A program made the translations under genes and the position numbers. This document shows, one piece after another, positions 53,632 through 62,808 of a stretch of 64,000 nt of DNA; the first letter of the stretch is position 1; each line of letters opens with the position of its first letter. Under the pieces are notes generated by a model. That model had not been told where the DNA came from, made no database searches, and saw only the letters and a program-made list of their open reading frames with translations. Origin of the DNA: Chitinophaga eiseniae (GTDB lineage: Bacteria > Bacteroidota > Bacteroidia > Chitinophagales > Chitinophagaceae); the NCBI RefSeq assembly GCF_900167135.1, contig NZ_FUWZ01000001.1:1226336-1290335 (forward strand), in the 5' to 3' direction.

Positions 53632-56600
53632 ATGAAAAGACAATTTTTGATAGCAGTCATGCTGCTATTGGCGCTATCCGTTGCCTATGCGCAAGCCCCG
53701 TCTGTGTCGGGAAAAATTACCGGTAAGGATGGCGCGCCGGTCCCGGGGGCTTCTGTCCGCGTTAAAGGCGCCAACACCGGCGCAGCAGCAGCTGCTGACG
53801 GCTCTTTCCACATTGCTGCCAAAGAGGGGGATATCCTGCTCGTCACCGCAATGGGTTATAACACGTATGAAATTAAAGTGACAAAAAACGGTGTGGTCAA
53901 CATCACGCTGGAGGAGAACTCCCGCCAGATCAACGAGGTACTGGTGACCGCGTTGGGTATTAAACGTGATAAGCGGATGCTTACCTACAGCGTTGAAGAA
54001 GTAAAAGGCGCAACGTTGGTGGAAGCGAAGCAGGATAACGTGGTGAACGCCCTCGCCGGTAAGGTGTCCGGAGTACAGATCACCAACTCCAGCGGCGTAC
54101 CGGGCAGCTCTGCCAGGATCGTGATCAGGGGTGCTACTTCATTGGTGGGTAACAACCAGGCACTGTTTGTAATTGATGGTATACCGGTAGACAATAGCGA
54201 AGCCGGTAACACTAATGGAGCGATGTATTCCGGCGGTACGATGAACCGTGGCGGCGACATCGATCCCAATATTATTGAAAGCATGACCATCCTGAAAGGC
54301 GCTGCTGCTACCGCATTGTACGGCTCCGCCGCCGCAAGGGGAGCTGTGATCATCACTACTAAAAACGGCGCCGGAAAAGGTAAGCAGGGAAAGCCCAATC
54401 TTTCCTTCAGTAGCAGTTACTCCTTCCAGAATGCTATCCTGCCGAAGTTTCAGGATAAATTCGCCCAGGGCTCAGATGGTAAATATATCAATGGTAATAA
54501 CGTTAAAGGCTCCGGCTCCTGGGGACCGGCGATAGATACGCTGAAAGTGAACGGTGTGCCTGTGAAAAAATATGACCCGTTCAAAGAATTTTTCCGCACA
54601 GGGCATACCTCCGATAACAATATTAACGTATCCGGCTATACGGACCGCTCTAACTACATGGTGTCCTATTCTTACCTGAACACCCAGGGTACCATCCCCA
54701 ATACCGATTACAGCCGGCATTCATTGTTTGCTAAATATGGTGTGAAGTTGCTGGACAACCTGCAATTATCTACACAGTTCAATTACATACAATCAGATAA
54801 CCATCGTTATCTCGAAGGAAACAACTTTGTGAACCCGCTGTGGACAATATATGGTGCGCCTATCTCCTGGGACCCGTATCCGATCGTTAATGAAGATGGT
54901 TCACAGCGCCTGTTTCGTCTGGGCCGTAACAATCCCTACTGGATACTCGAAAATACCGGCCTGCGCGACCGCAACAGCCGTATTATTCCTGTGGTAACCC
55001 TCAGTTATACCCCATTACCCTGGCTTACTATTACGGAGCGTATTGGGGCTGATATGTTCGTGACCACGGCTGAATATCACGAGGCGCCCGGCGCCGTTGG
55101 CTGGGGCAACAACGGTAGTACGCCGGTCAACGGCCAGATGTATAAACGGGATATTAAAAGCCAGCAGTTCAACCATGACTTCATGGTGGAAGCGAGAAAA
55201 GAATTTAACAGCGACCTGTTTGGTAGCTTATTGCTTGGTAATAATATTCTTACCAACTACAATGATAATGGGCTGGTACAAGGGGTGGATATTTCTGTGG
55301 ACAAGCTGTACAACATCTCGAATTTTGCTGATGTAACATCTACCTACACCTACGCCAGAACCCGTAAAGTGGGATTTTATGCGCAGGCTAACCTCGAATA
55401 TAAGCGTATGCTCACCCTGGCGCTGACCGGGCGTTATGACGGTAGTTCCGTGTTGTCCAAAGAAAACCAGTTCTATCCTTATGGATCGGCTAGTGCAGGT
55501 TTTGTATTTACCGAACCGCTGAAGATGACAGACAATCCCATCTTCAGTTTCGGTAAGGTAAGGGTATCCTACTCCGCAGTGGGCAATGATAACATGAGCC
55601 CTTATTCACTGAGTAATCCCTATTTCAGGGCATCACCCGGTGTCAACTTCCCATTCAACGGTCAAAATGGATATACCCTCACGAACGCTTACAGTTTTCC
55701 GCTGAGGAGCGAAAAAATGAAAGAGTTTGAAATTGGCCTGGAGACCAAATTTTTCCGTAACAGGGCATCGTTGGAGGTCTCCTATTTTAACAGGAAAAGT
55801 ACAGACTTGCTGACACCTTCCTCCCCGGTATCAGCTGCCACCGGTTTTACCGGTATTGCCGTGAATGCCGGCGCAATGCAGAACAAAGGCGTGGAAGTAT
55901 CGTTAGGTGTTACGCCGGTGAAAACGGCTAACCTTACCTGGAATATCAATGTTAACTATACAAAGATCGATAACAAAGTGCTCAGCCTGGCGGAGGGAGT
56001 GAACTATATCCAGTTCGCCGGTTTTACCAATCCTGGTATTTTTGCTTACGCGAATCAGCCCTATGGCGTAATTTATGGTAACTACTATCTGCGTAATGAG
56101 AACAATCAGATGCTCATTGATGATAACGGTTATCCGATCATTAGCACGAACCTTGGCCCCATCGGCAACTCCACTGCAAAATGGCTGGGCGGTGTTACCA
56201 GCTCCCTGAATTACAAAGGACTGATGTTCTCCTTTACGCTGGATCATCGTCATGGCGGTGATGTTATCAACCTGGATAATTCCTATCTCTATTTTTATGG
56301 CACCGCAAAAGCCACAGAAAACAGGGGCACCACTGTGGTGCTGCCCGGCGTAAAACAATCAACCGGTAAAGAAAATGATATTCCCATTGTACTGGACCAG
56401 CGCTATTACCAGGAATCTTATTCCAAAGCGAATGAAACCAGCGTGGAAGACGGGTCTTTCCTGAAGCTGCGGCAGGTATCGCTGAGCTATGATCTGGCGC
56501 CCACGCTGTTGAAACGGACCGGCTTCCGGTCTCTGGTATTATCTGTTACCGGTACCAATTTTATCCTCCATAAGAACTATACCGGTTCTGATCCGGAGGT

Positions 56601-56694
56601 AAGCCTCTCCGGTTCCGGTAACGGTCAGGGTTTCTCCAATTTCAACGTGCCTTCCAACCGTAGCGTGCTGGTTGGAATGAAGGTATCTTTTTAA
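53632..56694 (+). CDS. SusC/RagA-type TonB-dependent outer membrane receptor (second pair)
   Basis: This 1020-residue protein has a signal peptide (about 1-21), a carboxypeptidase-D regulatory-like domain (about 25-95), a plug starting near 100 (NEVLVTALGIKRDKRML) and a C-terminal barrel ending in VLVGMKVSF. It is only distantly like the first SusC. It is followed after 21 bp by its SusD partner but by no enzymes, transporter or regulator. No LacI-type operator precedes it. The transported compound is unknown. Confidence 0.94.
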   Translation: MKRQFLIAVMLLLALSVAYAQAPSVSGKITGKDGAPVPGASVRVKGANTGAAAAADGSFHIAAKEGDILLVTAMGYNTYEIKVTKNGVVNITLEENSRQINEVLVTALGIKRDKRMLTYSVEEVKGATLVEAKQDNVVNALAGKVSGVQITNSSGVPGSSARIVIRGATSLVGNNQALFVIDGIPVDNSEAGNTNGAMYSGGTMNRGGDIDPNIIESMTILKGAAATALYGSAAARGAVIITTKNGAGKGKQGKPNLSFSSSYSFQNAILPKFQDKFAQGSDGKYINGNNVKGSGSWGPAIDTLKVNGVPVKKYDPFKEFFRTGHTSDNNINVSGYTDRSNYMVSYSYLNTQGTIPNTDYSRHSLFAKYGVKLLDNLQLSTQFNYIQSDNHRYLEGNNFVNPLWTIYGAPISWDPYPIVNEDGSQRLFRLGRNNPYWILENTGLRDRNSRIIPVVTLSYTPLPWLTITERIGADMFVTTAEYHEAPGAVGWGNNGSTPVNGQMYKRDIKSQQFNHDFMVEARKEFNSDLFGSLLLGNNILTNYNDNGLVQGVDISVDKLYNISNFADVTSTYTYARTRKVGFYAQANLEYKRMLTLALTGRYDGSSVLSKENQFYPYGSASAGFVFTEPLKMTDNPIFSFGKVRVSYSAVGNDNMSPYSLSNPYFRASPGVNFPFNGQNGYTLTNAYSFPLRSEKMKEFEIGLETKFFRNRASLEVSYFNRKSTDLLTPSSPVSAATGFTGIAVNAGAMQNKGVEVSLGVTPVKTANLTWNINVNYTKIDNKVLSLAEGVNYIQFAGFTNPGIFAYANQPYGVIYGNYYLRNENNQMLIDDNGYPIISTNLGPIGNSTAKWLGGVTSSLNYKGLMFSFTLDHRHGGDVINLDNSYLYFYGTAKATENRGTTVVLPGVKQSTGKENDIPIVLDQRYYQESYSKANETSVEDGSFLKLRQVSLSYDLAPTLLKRTGFRSLVLSVTGTNFILHKNYTGSDPEVSLSGSGNGQGFSNFNVPSNRSVLVGMKVSF

Positions 56695-56715
56695 TGACTG
56701 ATTAAAGCTAACGAC

Positions 56716-58128
56716 ATGAAAATAATAAGAACACTCGCCCTGATGAGTTGTGCGGTGCTCCTGAATAGCGGATGTAAAAAATTCCTGGATATTAACGATG
56801 ATCCGAATAACCCGTTGACCGTAAAAGAATCACTGATGTTGTCCCCGGTGGAAGTCGCCACTGCCAGCCAGGTGATGGGCGGCGCCAGCAATTCCAATAC
56901 CCATATTGTCTCTTACTGGATGCAACATTTGTCGTTGAACCAACAGGCGCCAAATCTGGAATCCTATTTCTTTACCAATGTGGACGCGAATAGTGCCTGG
57001 GATGGTGTGTTGTACACCACCATCTTCCAGAACCTGCAGGTGATGATGCAGCAGGCCACCGCTGCAAAGCGTTATCAGTATGTAGCTATCGGCAAAACGT
57101 TGTTTGCCTACAATCTCGCCGTTACCACTGATTTATGGGGCAATATTCCGTATTCCGAAGCATTTTGTATGCCGGAGATCACCAAACCTAAATACGACAG
57201 CCAGGAATCGGTGTATAAAGTAATAGGGGCGCTGCTCGACAGTGCCATTTATTATATGGACCTGACACCGAACAAGGTGGCTCCGGGCGGAGACGATTAC
57301 ATCTATAACGGTGATATGGACCAGTGGAAGAAAATGGTGTATACGCTCAAAGCCCGTTATGCGCTGCGCTTGACCAAAGCGCCGGGACATACCGCTGCTA
57401 AACAGGCAGATGAAGCGCTGGCCGCCCTGGCCAAAGGTTATGGCAGCAACGACGACAATGCCTTTGTTGCCTATCCGGGCACCGGCAATGCTTCCAACCC
57501 ATGGTATTACGTGACAGGAGAAGCTTCCGGCGGTATCGTATTGGGACAATCTTTTGTGGATTCACTGAAATCCAGGAAAGACCCACGTTTACCGATCATC
57601 GCTACTAAAAACAAAGCGGGCGAATATGTGGGCCGTAATGTGAATGACGCGCCGGTACCTGATCCTGAGATGTTGTCTTTTGTAAACACTTTCTATGCGG
57701 GTGCAGGGTCCAAACTGTATCTGCTGACCTATAGTGAAGCTCTTTTCCTGAAGGCGGAAGCTACGTTTATCAAGCAGGGCGCTGCCGCAGCGGAACCCAT
57801 CTACAAAGCGGCCATTGCCGCGCATATGTCGGTGCTGGGCGTTCTGCCGGGAGCGCAACAGGCGTACATCGCAGCACGGCCCGCCCTTACAGCGGCTAAT
57901 GCCCTGGAGCAAATTATCAGCGAAAAGTACATCGCCAACTTCCTGTCGCCGGAGGCTTACAATGACTGGCGGCGTACCGGATATCCGCAGCTGAAGCCAT
58001 ACACCGGCAGTACGGCGAAGGGTATCCCCAGACGGTGGCTGTACCCCGCTACGGAAGAACTGACAAACCCACAGCCAGATCAAAAGGCAACCATCAACGA
58101 TCGTGTCTGGTGGGATACGAATAACTAG
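56716..58128 (+). CDS. SusD/RagB-type lipoprotein, SusD-like_2 branch
   Basis: This 470-residue lipoprotein has a lipobox at Cys20 (LNSGC). It has the features of the SusD-like_2 branch: KKFLDINDDPNNP at the start, TTDLWGNIPYSEAF in the middle, and QIISEKYIANFLSPEAYNDWRRTGYP near the C-terminus. It pairs with the SusC protein encoded 21 bp upstream. It ends in a strong terminator, so the pair is a complete two-gene operon. Confidence 0.93.
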   Translation: MKIIRTLALMSCAVLLNSGCKKFLDINDDPNNPLTVKESLMLSPVEVATASQVMGGASNSNTHIVSYWMQHLSLNQQAPNLESYFFTNVDANSAWDGVLYTTIFQNLQVMMQQATAAKRYQYVAIGKTLFAYNLAVTTDLWGNIPYSEAFCMPEITKPKYDSQESVYKVIGALLDSAIYYMDLTPNKVAPGGDDYIYNGDMDQWKKMVYTLKARYALRLTKAPGHTAAKQADEALAALAKGYGSNDDNAFVAYPGTGNASNPWYYVTGEASGGIVLGQSFVDSLKSRKDPRLPIIATKNKAGEYVGRNVNDAPVPDPEMLSFVNTFYAGAGSKLYLLTYSEALFLKAEATFIKQGAAAAEPIYKAAIAAHMSVLGVLPGAQQAYIAARPALTAANALEQIISEKYIANFLSPEAYNDWRRTGYPQLKPYTGSTAKGIPRRWLYPATEELTNPQPDQKATINDRVWWDTNN

Positions 58129-58141
58129 AAGGAAAAATGAC

Positions 58142-58170
58142 AAGGCTGGCTGTTTAGCCGGCCTTTTTTA
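58142..58170 (+). terminator. Terminator after the second SusD gene
   Basis: AAGGCTGGCT and AGCCGGCCTT pair with one G-U wobble around a 4-nt loop, followed by four more T residues. It lies between convergent genes. Confidence 0.88.
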
Positions 58171-58179
58171 TGTAGATGA

Positions 58180-60849
58180 CTATAATATCCAACGCATCCT
58201 TTTCGCCCATTGTATCAGCACCAAAGAACACAGCGCTGCAATAACAGCCACCGTCCAATATTTCCAGTCCATAAAAGAGATGTTCAATGCTTTTCTGAAT
58301 ATGGGCACCCACCAGGAAGCCAGTGTAAGCGAAATGCAGCAAATAATAGCATACCATACGTATTTGTTGGTGAACACTGAAGATTTAAAAAATCCGCTAT
58401 GAAGGTCAAAAGACATATTCAGTACATGGACCACCTGAGAGAAGGCCAATGTGTAAAAAAGCATATTGTTGGCGTGCCCGGCTGGAGGAGTGATGTCTGA
58501 AGACAACAGGTAACAGGCGATATAGACAGCGCTGATAGTTGTCAGGGTCATAATAGATGCATACGTAAAAATGGCAATCCATCTTTTCCTGTCTACAATA
58601 GGTGTTTGGGAGGCATAAGGTTTGCGCTGCATAATAAATGGGGGGGCTTTTGTCATGCCGAGGGCAAGCGCAGGCAAAACATCTGTGATCAGGTTAATAT
58701 AGAGTATTTGCAGTGGAAACAATTGGAACGGTAGATTTAAAAGGGAGGCGGTGGCAATGATCACCAGTTCACTCAGGTTGCCTGACAGCAAATAGACTAC
58801 AAAGCGGCGAATGTTGGAGAAGATGGTCCTCCCTTGTTTTATGGCAGATACAATGGAAGAGAAAGCATCGTCCGTCAGGATCATATCTGCTACTTCCTGG
58901 GCGACCTGGGTGCCTCGCCGGCCCATAGCGATACCTATGTCAGCTTTTGTCAGTGCCGGGGCATCGTTGACGCCATCGCCGGTCATGCCGACGATCATTT
59001 TTTGTTCCTGATAGAGACGGACCAGGTCCAGTTTCTGCTCCGGCGTTACTCTGGCGAAGACAGTTGCAGACAACCATTTCTGTTTCTCGTCGATGGTGAG
59101 CCCGGCGTAGGGCTTCATAGCATCGCCATGGATGATGTCATGTTCGTGGCTGGGTAATCCCACTTGCCGTGCAATCTCACGCGCCGTGGCGGGGTGGTCG
59201 CCGGTAACCATCACCACCCTGATACCCGCAGACTGGCATTCGCCGATGGCGGAAATAACCTCCGGCCGTACCGGGTCTGAAAATCCGGCAATACCGGCTA
59301 AGGTCAGGCCAGAGAGTAGATCTGTAGAGGGATCGGGGCTTTCCTTAAACGCAAATGCCAATGTCCGCAGTCCGGAAGCGGCCATTTTTTCAGCTATCTT
59401 GAGCCAGTTGTTTTTTCTTCCGGGAATGAGTGCTTCGGTGGTCCCATTTTTCAGCACTGTGTCGCAACTATTGAGCAACGCTTCCATTGCTCCCTTCACA
59501 GCCACATAATAGCCGTTTTCTTTTTTGTGCAGCGTAGCCATCACCCGGAGATCGGAAGAAAAAGGGATTTCGTCGATTTTCGGATATTGATTGCGAAGTT
59601 TCCTGAAATCCGTAGTGAAGGAAGCCATTTTTAGTAAGCTGATCTCAAGCGGATCACCGGTTGGCGTTCCCGGAGAACTGCCATCGCCGGTATCCAGCGA
59701 CGCCGTATTGCACAGTACAGCAATTTGTTGCAGATGCGCAAATGCCGGATCGGCGGACAGCAGGGAATGATGCTGAATACCGGCAGGGACCTCCATGCCC
59801 GGCAATTGCACACAGGCGACCTCCATTTGGTTCTCGGTGAGCGTCCCGGTCTTGTCGGTACAGATAATATTGGTGCTTCCCAATGTTTCTACCAGCGAAA
59901 GCCTTTTTGCCAGTATATGTTGCCTTGCCATACGCATCATCCCCAGTGCGAGTGCCATAGTAGCTACCACGGGCAAGCCCTCAGGGATGGCCGCAACAGA
60001 TAACGCAATGGATGTTTGCAGGATGTTAAACAGCGGTTTTCCCTGAAGCCAGCCAGCCAAAAAAATAAAAGCCATCAATATCAGTGTTATCAGTACCAGT
60101 TTTTTGCTGAAAACCTGTAGTTTTTTTTCCAGGGGAGACGCTTCCGGTTGAACCTGGTGGATCATGCCTGCAATTTTACCTAGCTCAGTTGACATTCCGG
60201 TATAGACTGCCAGTCCATACCCGTTCCCCCTGGTTACAAAGCTGCCTTTAAAAAGCATATTGGTCCGATCGGGAACGATGGTATGGGACGGTAGCACAGC
60301 AGTATTTTTTTCTACCGGCAAAGACTCTCCGGTCAAGGACGATTCATCGCTCTGTAATTGAAAACAGCTGATCAGTCGTAAGTCTGCACTCACCAGGTCG
60401 CCTCCTTCTACAAACAGTATATCACCCGGCACTACCTGTTCTGCCGGGATGGAAATGAGGCTGCCATTTCTGAGAACGCGGGCGTGTATCGCAGTCATTT
60501 TTTTCAAAGCGTGTATGGCCCGTGCCGCCTGAAATTCCATGACAAATCCTACGGTGGTGTTGAGTACCAGTACCAGCAAAATGGCGATTCCGTCCAGCCA
60601 TTCCTCAAAGAAAAAAGAAAAGGAGGCGGCCAGCATCAGCAGTAAAGCAAAAGGACTAACAAACTGCCGCAGGAAGATGGTCAGCGGACTGACGGATTGG
60701 CCGGTATGAATGGTGTTATACCCGCAGGAGGTAAGACGGCTGGCTGCTTCCGCAGAGGAAAGGCCGCTGTCAGCGTTGCTTTGTAACTGGTCAAGCAACT
60801 CTGCGGCCGAATATGCCCATGGTTTTTTTATGTCGTCGTTGGTCACCAT
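58180..60849 (-). CDS. P-type cation-transporting ATPase, Ca2+-pump-like
   Basis: This 889-residue P2-type ATPase has a cation-ATPase N-domain, actuator TGES (LTGESLPVEKN), phosphorylation Asp at about 332 in CTDKTGT, a nucleotide-binding domain, the hinge TGDGVNDAPAL, and ten membrane segments. The TM4 motif PEGLP and TM6 NLITD match calcium pumps of the SERCA/PMR1 branch, so calcium or manganese export is likely. The ATG at 60849 was preferred over a TTG at 60867, which would add six residues. Transcribed alone. No regulator is adjacent. Confidence 0.92.
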   Translation of the reverse strand: MVTNDDIKKPWAYSAAELLDQLQSNADSGLSSAEAASRLTSCGYNTIHTGQSVSPLTIFLRQFVSPFALLLMLAASFSFFFEEWLDGIAILLVLVLNTTVGFVMEFQAARAIHALKKMTAIHARVLRNGSLISIPAEQVVPGDILFVEGGDLVSADLRLISCFQLQSDESSLTGESLPVEKNTAVLPSHTIVPDRTNMLFKGSFVTRGNGYGLAVYTGMSTELGKIAGMIHQVQPEASPLEKKLQVFSKKLVLITLILMAFIFLAGWLQGKPLFNILQTSIALSVAAIPEGLPVVATMALALGMMRMARQHILAKRLSLVETLGSTNIICTDKTGTLTENQMEVACVQLPGMEVPAGIQHHSLLSADPAFAHLQQIAVLCNTASLDTGDGSSPGTPTGDPLEISLLKMASFTTDFRKLRNQYPKIDEIPFSSDLRVMATLHKKENGYYVAVKGAMEALLNSCDTVLKNGTTEALIPGRKNNWLKIAEKMAASGLRTLAFAFKESPDPSTDLLSGLTLAGIAGFSDPVRPEVISAIGECQSAGIRVVMVTGDHPATAREIARQVGLPSHEHDIIHGDAMKPYAGLTIDEKQKWLSATVFARVTPEQKLDLVRLYQEQKMIVGMTGDGVNDAPALTKADIGIAMGRRGTQVAQEVADMILTDDAFSSIVSAIKQGRTIFSNIRRFVVYLLSGNLSELVIIATASLLNLPFQLFPLQILYINLITDVLPALALGMTKAPPFIMQRKPYASQTPIVDRKRWIAIFTYASIMTLTTISAVYIACYLLSSDITPPAGHANNMLFYTLAFSQVVHVLNMSFDLHSGFFKSSVFTNKYVWYAIICCISLTLASWWVPIFRKALNISFMDWKYWTVAVIAALCSLVLIQWAKRMRWIL

Positions 60850-61011
60850 CCGGACAAGGCTTTTCAAATAAACAGATAAGTGCTATACTATGTTTACAGG
60901 CACCAATGTCAGTTCATGGGACAGGCGTTTATACGCTGGTTGCAGCGGGGAGCTATTTCGGATACCGCTTTTCAGGCCCGGAGGCGACTTTAGAATAAAA
61001 CAGGGGGATTG

Positions 61012-61395
61012 TTACTTCAGAAAGAACCGGTCACCCGTCGTATTACGGGGGTCTATCAGCGACCTGTTGGCGTAAGTGGCTTTCTCAAATTGATCAATGT
61101 TGATGGACAGGAAAGAAACATTTGGCAGGAGCGGTGCCAGTTGGCGGGTGATCACCTTCGCGAGATTGGCTTCTTCCGCGGTGGTACGTCCGCTCATAAT
61201 GCTTCCAAAGATGTGAAGGAAGCTGTCTTTTCCTGTTCCCAGCCGGTACAGTTCGTAGGGGTGTAACCGTACCTTGATATCGTTTTCTGCGAAAAGGCCG
61301 GTCGACTCTGCCGCCCGGTAAACAGTCTCCATGATAACTTCCGCCGGTTGCATGTCCAGTACGTTTTTGGAACATTCTATCACAAAATGAGGCAT
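61012..61395 (-). CDS. 5-carboxymethyl-2-hydroxymuconate isomerase-family tautomerase
   Basis: This 127-residue protein starts Met-Pro-His-Phe, so Pro2 becomes the N-terminal catalytic proline of the tautomerase superfamily. The body matches the CHMI (HpaF) family, with VRLHPYELYRLGTGKDSFLH in the middle and SINIDQF near the end. CHMI acts in homoprotocatechuate degradation, but no other gene of that pathway is in the window, so the substrate here is uncertain. It lies 162 bp upstream of the ATPase in the same orientation. Confidence 0.85.
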   Translation of the reverse strand: MPHFVIECSKNVLDMQPAEVIMETVYRAAESTGLFAENDIKVRLHPYELYRLGTGKDSFLHIFGSIMSGRTTAEEANLAKVITRQLAPLLPNVSFLSINIDQFEKATYANRSLIDPRNTTGDRFFLK

Positions 61396-61500
61396 ATGCA
61401 GATGGGTTAAGTGGTCATCAAATTTAATGATAACCTATTAATTGCCGGATTTTATTATTTTAAGACCGATATCCTGTACTTACTACAATCTACTAACCTC

Positions 61501-62775
61501 ATGAAATACTATTTAACAATCCTGCTGCCGGCGATGATCTGTCATACCCTGTGTGCCCAGCATCGGTTTGGCGATGCCCGCCAGCTCTCGCACAAAGAGG
61601 AGCAGGTTTTTTCCACACCGGTGATTTATAAAGACAATATCCTGTTTGCCGGGATGAGTGGCCGCGTATATGCGGTGGATAAAAAGACAGGCGCCGCCAA
61701 ATGGTCTGGTGCCCTCTCCGGCGGTATTGCCACGCACCTCGTCATCTCCGGTGACCTGCTGTTGATGGGCAGTTACGACGGCCATTATTACGCCCTTGAC
61801 GCGCGTAACGGAAAACAGCTTTGGAAATTCCGCACCGGCGGCGAAAAACGGATCGGCGCTAAAGGCTTATGGACCATGAAGCCGGATACGATGTATATGG
61901 AAGACCAGTATGATCTGTACCTGTCTTCTCCAGCAACAGACGGAGCCTCCGTATATTTTGGCAGCAGCGACAGCTGTATCTACGCGCTGGATAAGAACAA
62001 CGGGAAGCTGCGCTGGAAATTTAATACCGGCGGACCGGTACACGCGGGGGTAACCTGTGCGCAGGGAATCGTGCTGGCCGGTAGCTGGGACACCTATGTA
62101 TATGCCTTGGATGCCGCTACCGGCAAACAGTTATGGAAGTTCAAAACCAAAGAAGATACGGTATATCATCATGTGCTGGAAGGAATACAGGCGCAGCCGG
62201 TCGTAGCCGGCAACACGGTGTACATCGGCGCAAGGGATGCCCGCCTGTATGCCCTGGACCTCCATACCGGCAACAAACGATGGGAGTACAGCGCCGGTGA
62301 CGCATGGATCGTGGGCGCCGCTGTGGTGACTAACGGACACGTATATGTGGGAACATCCGACAGTTACCTGATGCTGGATATCGATGCTGCCACCGGGAAG
62401 GAGCTGCATCGTCATAAAGGAGGAGGGTATGTCTTTGGAGCGCCGGCATTGTCTGGTACTGCACTCTGCTACGGAGATTTCACCGGCCGGCTTTACCTGT
62501 TGAACACCAATGACTGGAACCAGGTGGATACCTTCGATACGCCCGGGCGGAAACAGTTGGCAGCACAACTGCTCGACGGGGATGGGCGGATTAACTTTAA
62601 ACACCTGGCCGCCGGTGCTGACGGCGCATTGTTCTCCACGACCTTGGCGGTGATGGAGAAACTATATCAGCTGGCGCCTTTTGCCACAACGCCGGTGACT
62701 GAAGAAAATACCGTATATGCAGTGACGGCCGCCGGAACGCTGTACAGGATTGCATTGACGGCAAACGGAAAATAA
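61501..62775 (+). CDS. Secreted PQQ-type beta-propeller protein
   Basis: This 424-residue protein has a signal peptide (MKYYLTILLPAMICHTLCAQ). At least five repeats of the type GxLYALDxxTGKxxWxF follow (for example ARNGKQLWKFRTGG and KNNGKLRWKFNTGGPV), giving a PQQ-like propeller similar to BamB or quinoprotein dehydrogenase-like proteins. The residues that bind PQQ and calcium in true dehydrogenases were not seen, so it is probably a binding or scaffold protein. Start at 61501 rather than an in-frame 61411 because only the former gives a clean signal peptide. Confidence 0.88.
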   Translation: MKYYLTILLPAMICHTLCAQHRFGDARQLSHKEEQVFSTPVIYKDNILFAGMSGRVYAVDKKTGAAKWSGALSGGIATHLVISGDLLLMGSYDGHYYALDARNGKQLWKFRTGGEKRIGAKGLWTMKPDTMYMEDQYDLYLSSPATDGASVYFGSSDSCIYALDKNNGKLRWKFNTGGPVHAGVTCAQGIVLAGSWDTYVYALDAATGKQLWKFKTKEDTVYHHVLEGIQAQPVVAGNTVYIGARDARLYALDLHTGNKRWEYSAGDAWIVGAAVVTNGHVYVGTSDSYLMLDIDAATGKELHRHKGGGYVFGAPALSGTALCYGDFTGRLYLLNTNDWNQVDTFDTPGRKQLAAQLLDGDGRINFKHLAAGADGALFSTTLAVMEKLYQLAPFATTPVTEENTVYAVTAAGTLYRIALTANGK

Positions 62776-62783
62776 AACAGCAG

Positions 62784-62804
62784 GAGCCTCTTCGGAGGCT
62801 CTTG
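62784..62804. terminator. Bidirectional terminator with UUCG loop
   Basis: GAGCCTC, TTCG, GAGGCTC: a 7-bp stem with a UUCG tetraloop between the convergent propeller and T9SS genes. Confidence 0.8.
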
Positions 62805-62808
62805 TTAT

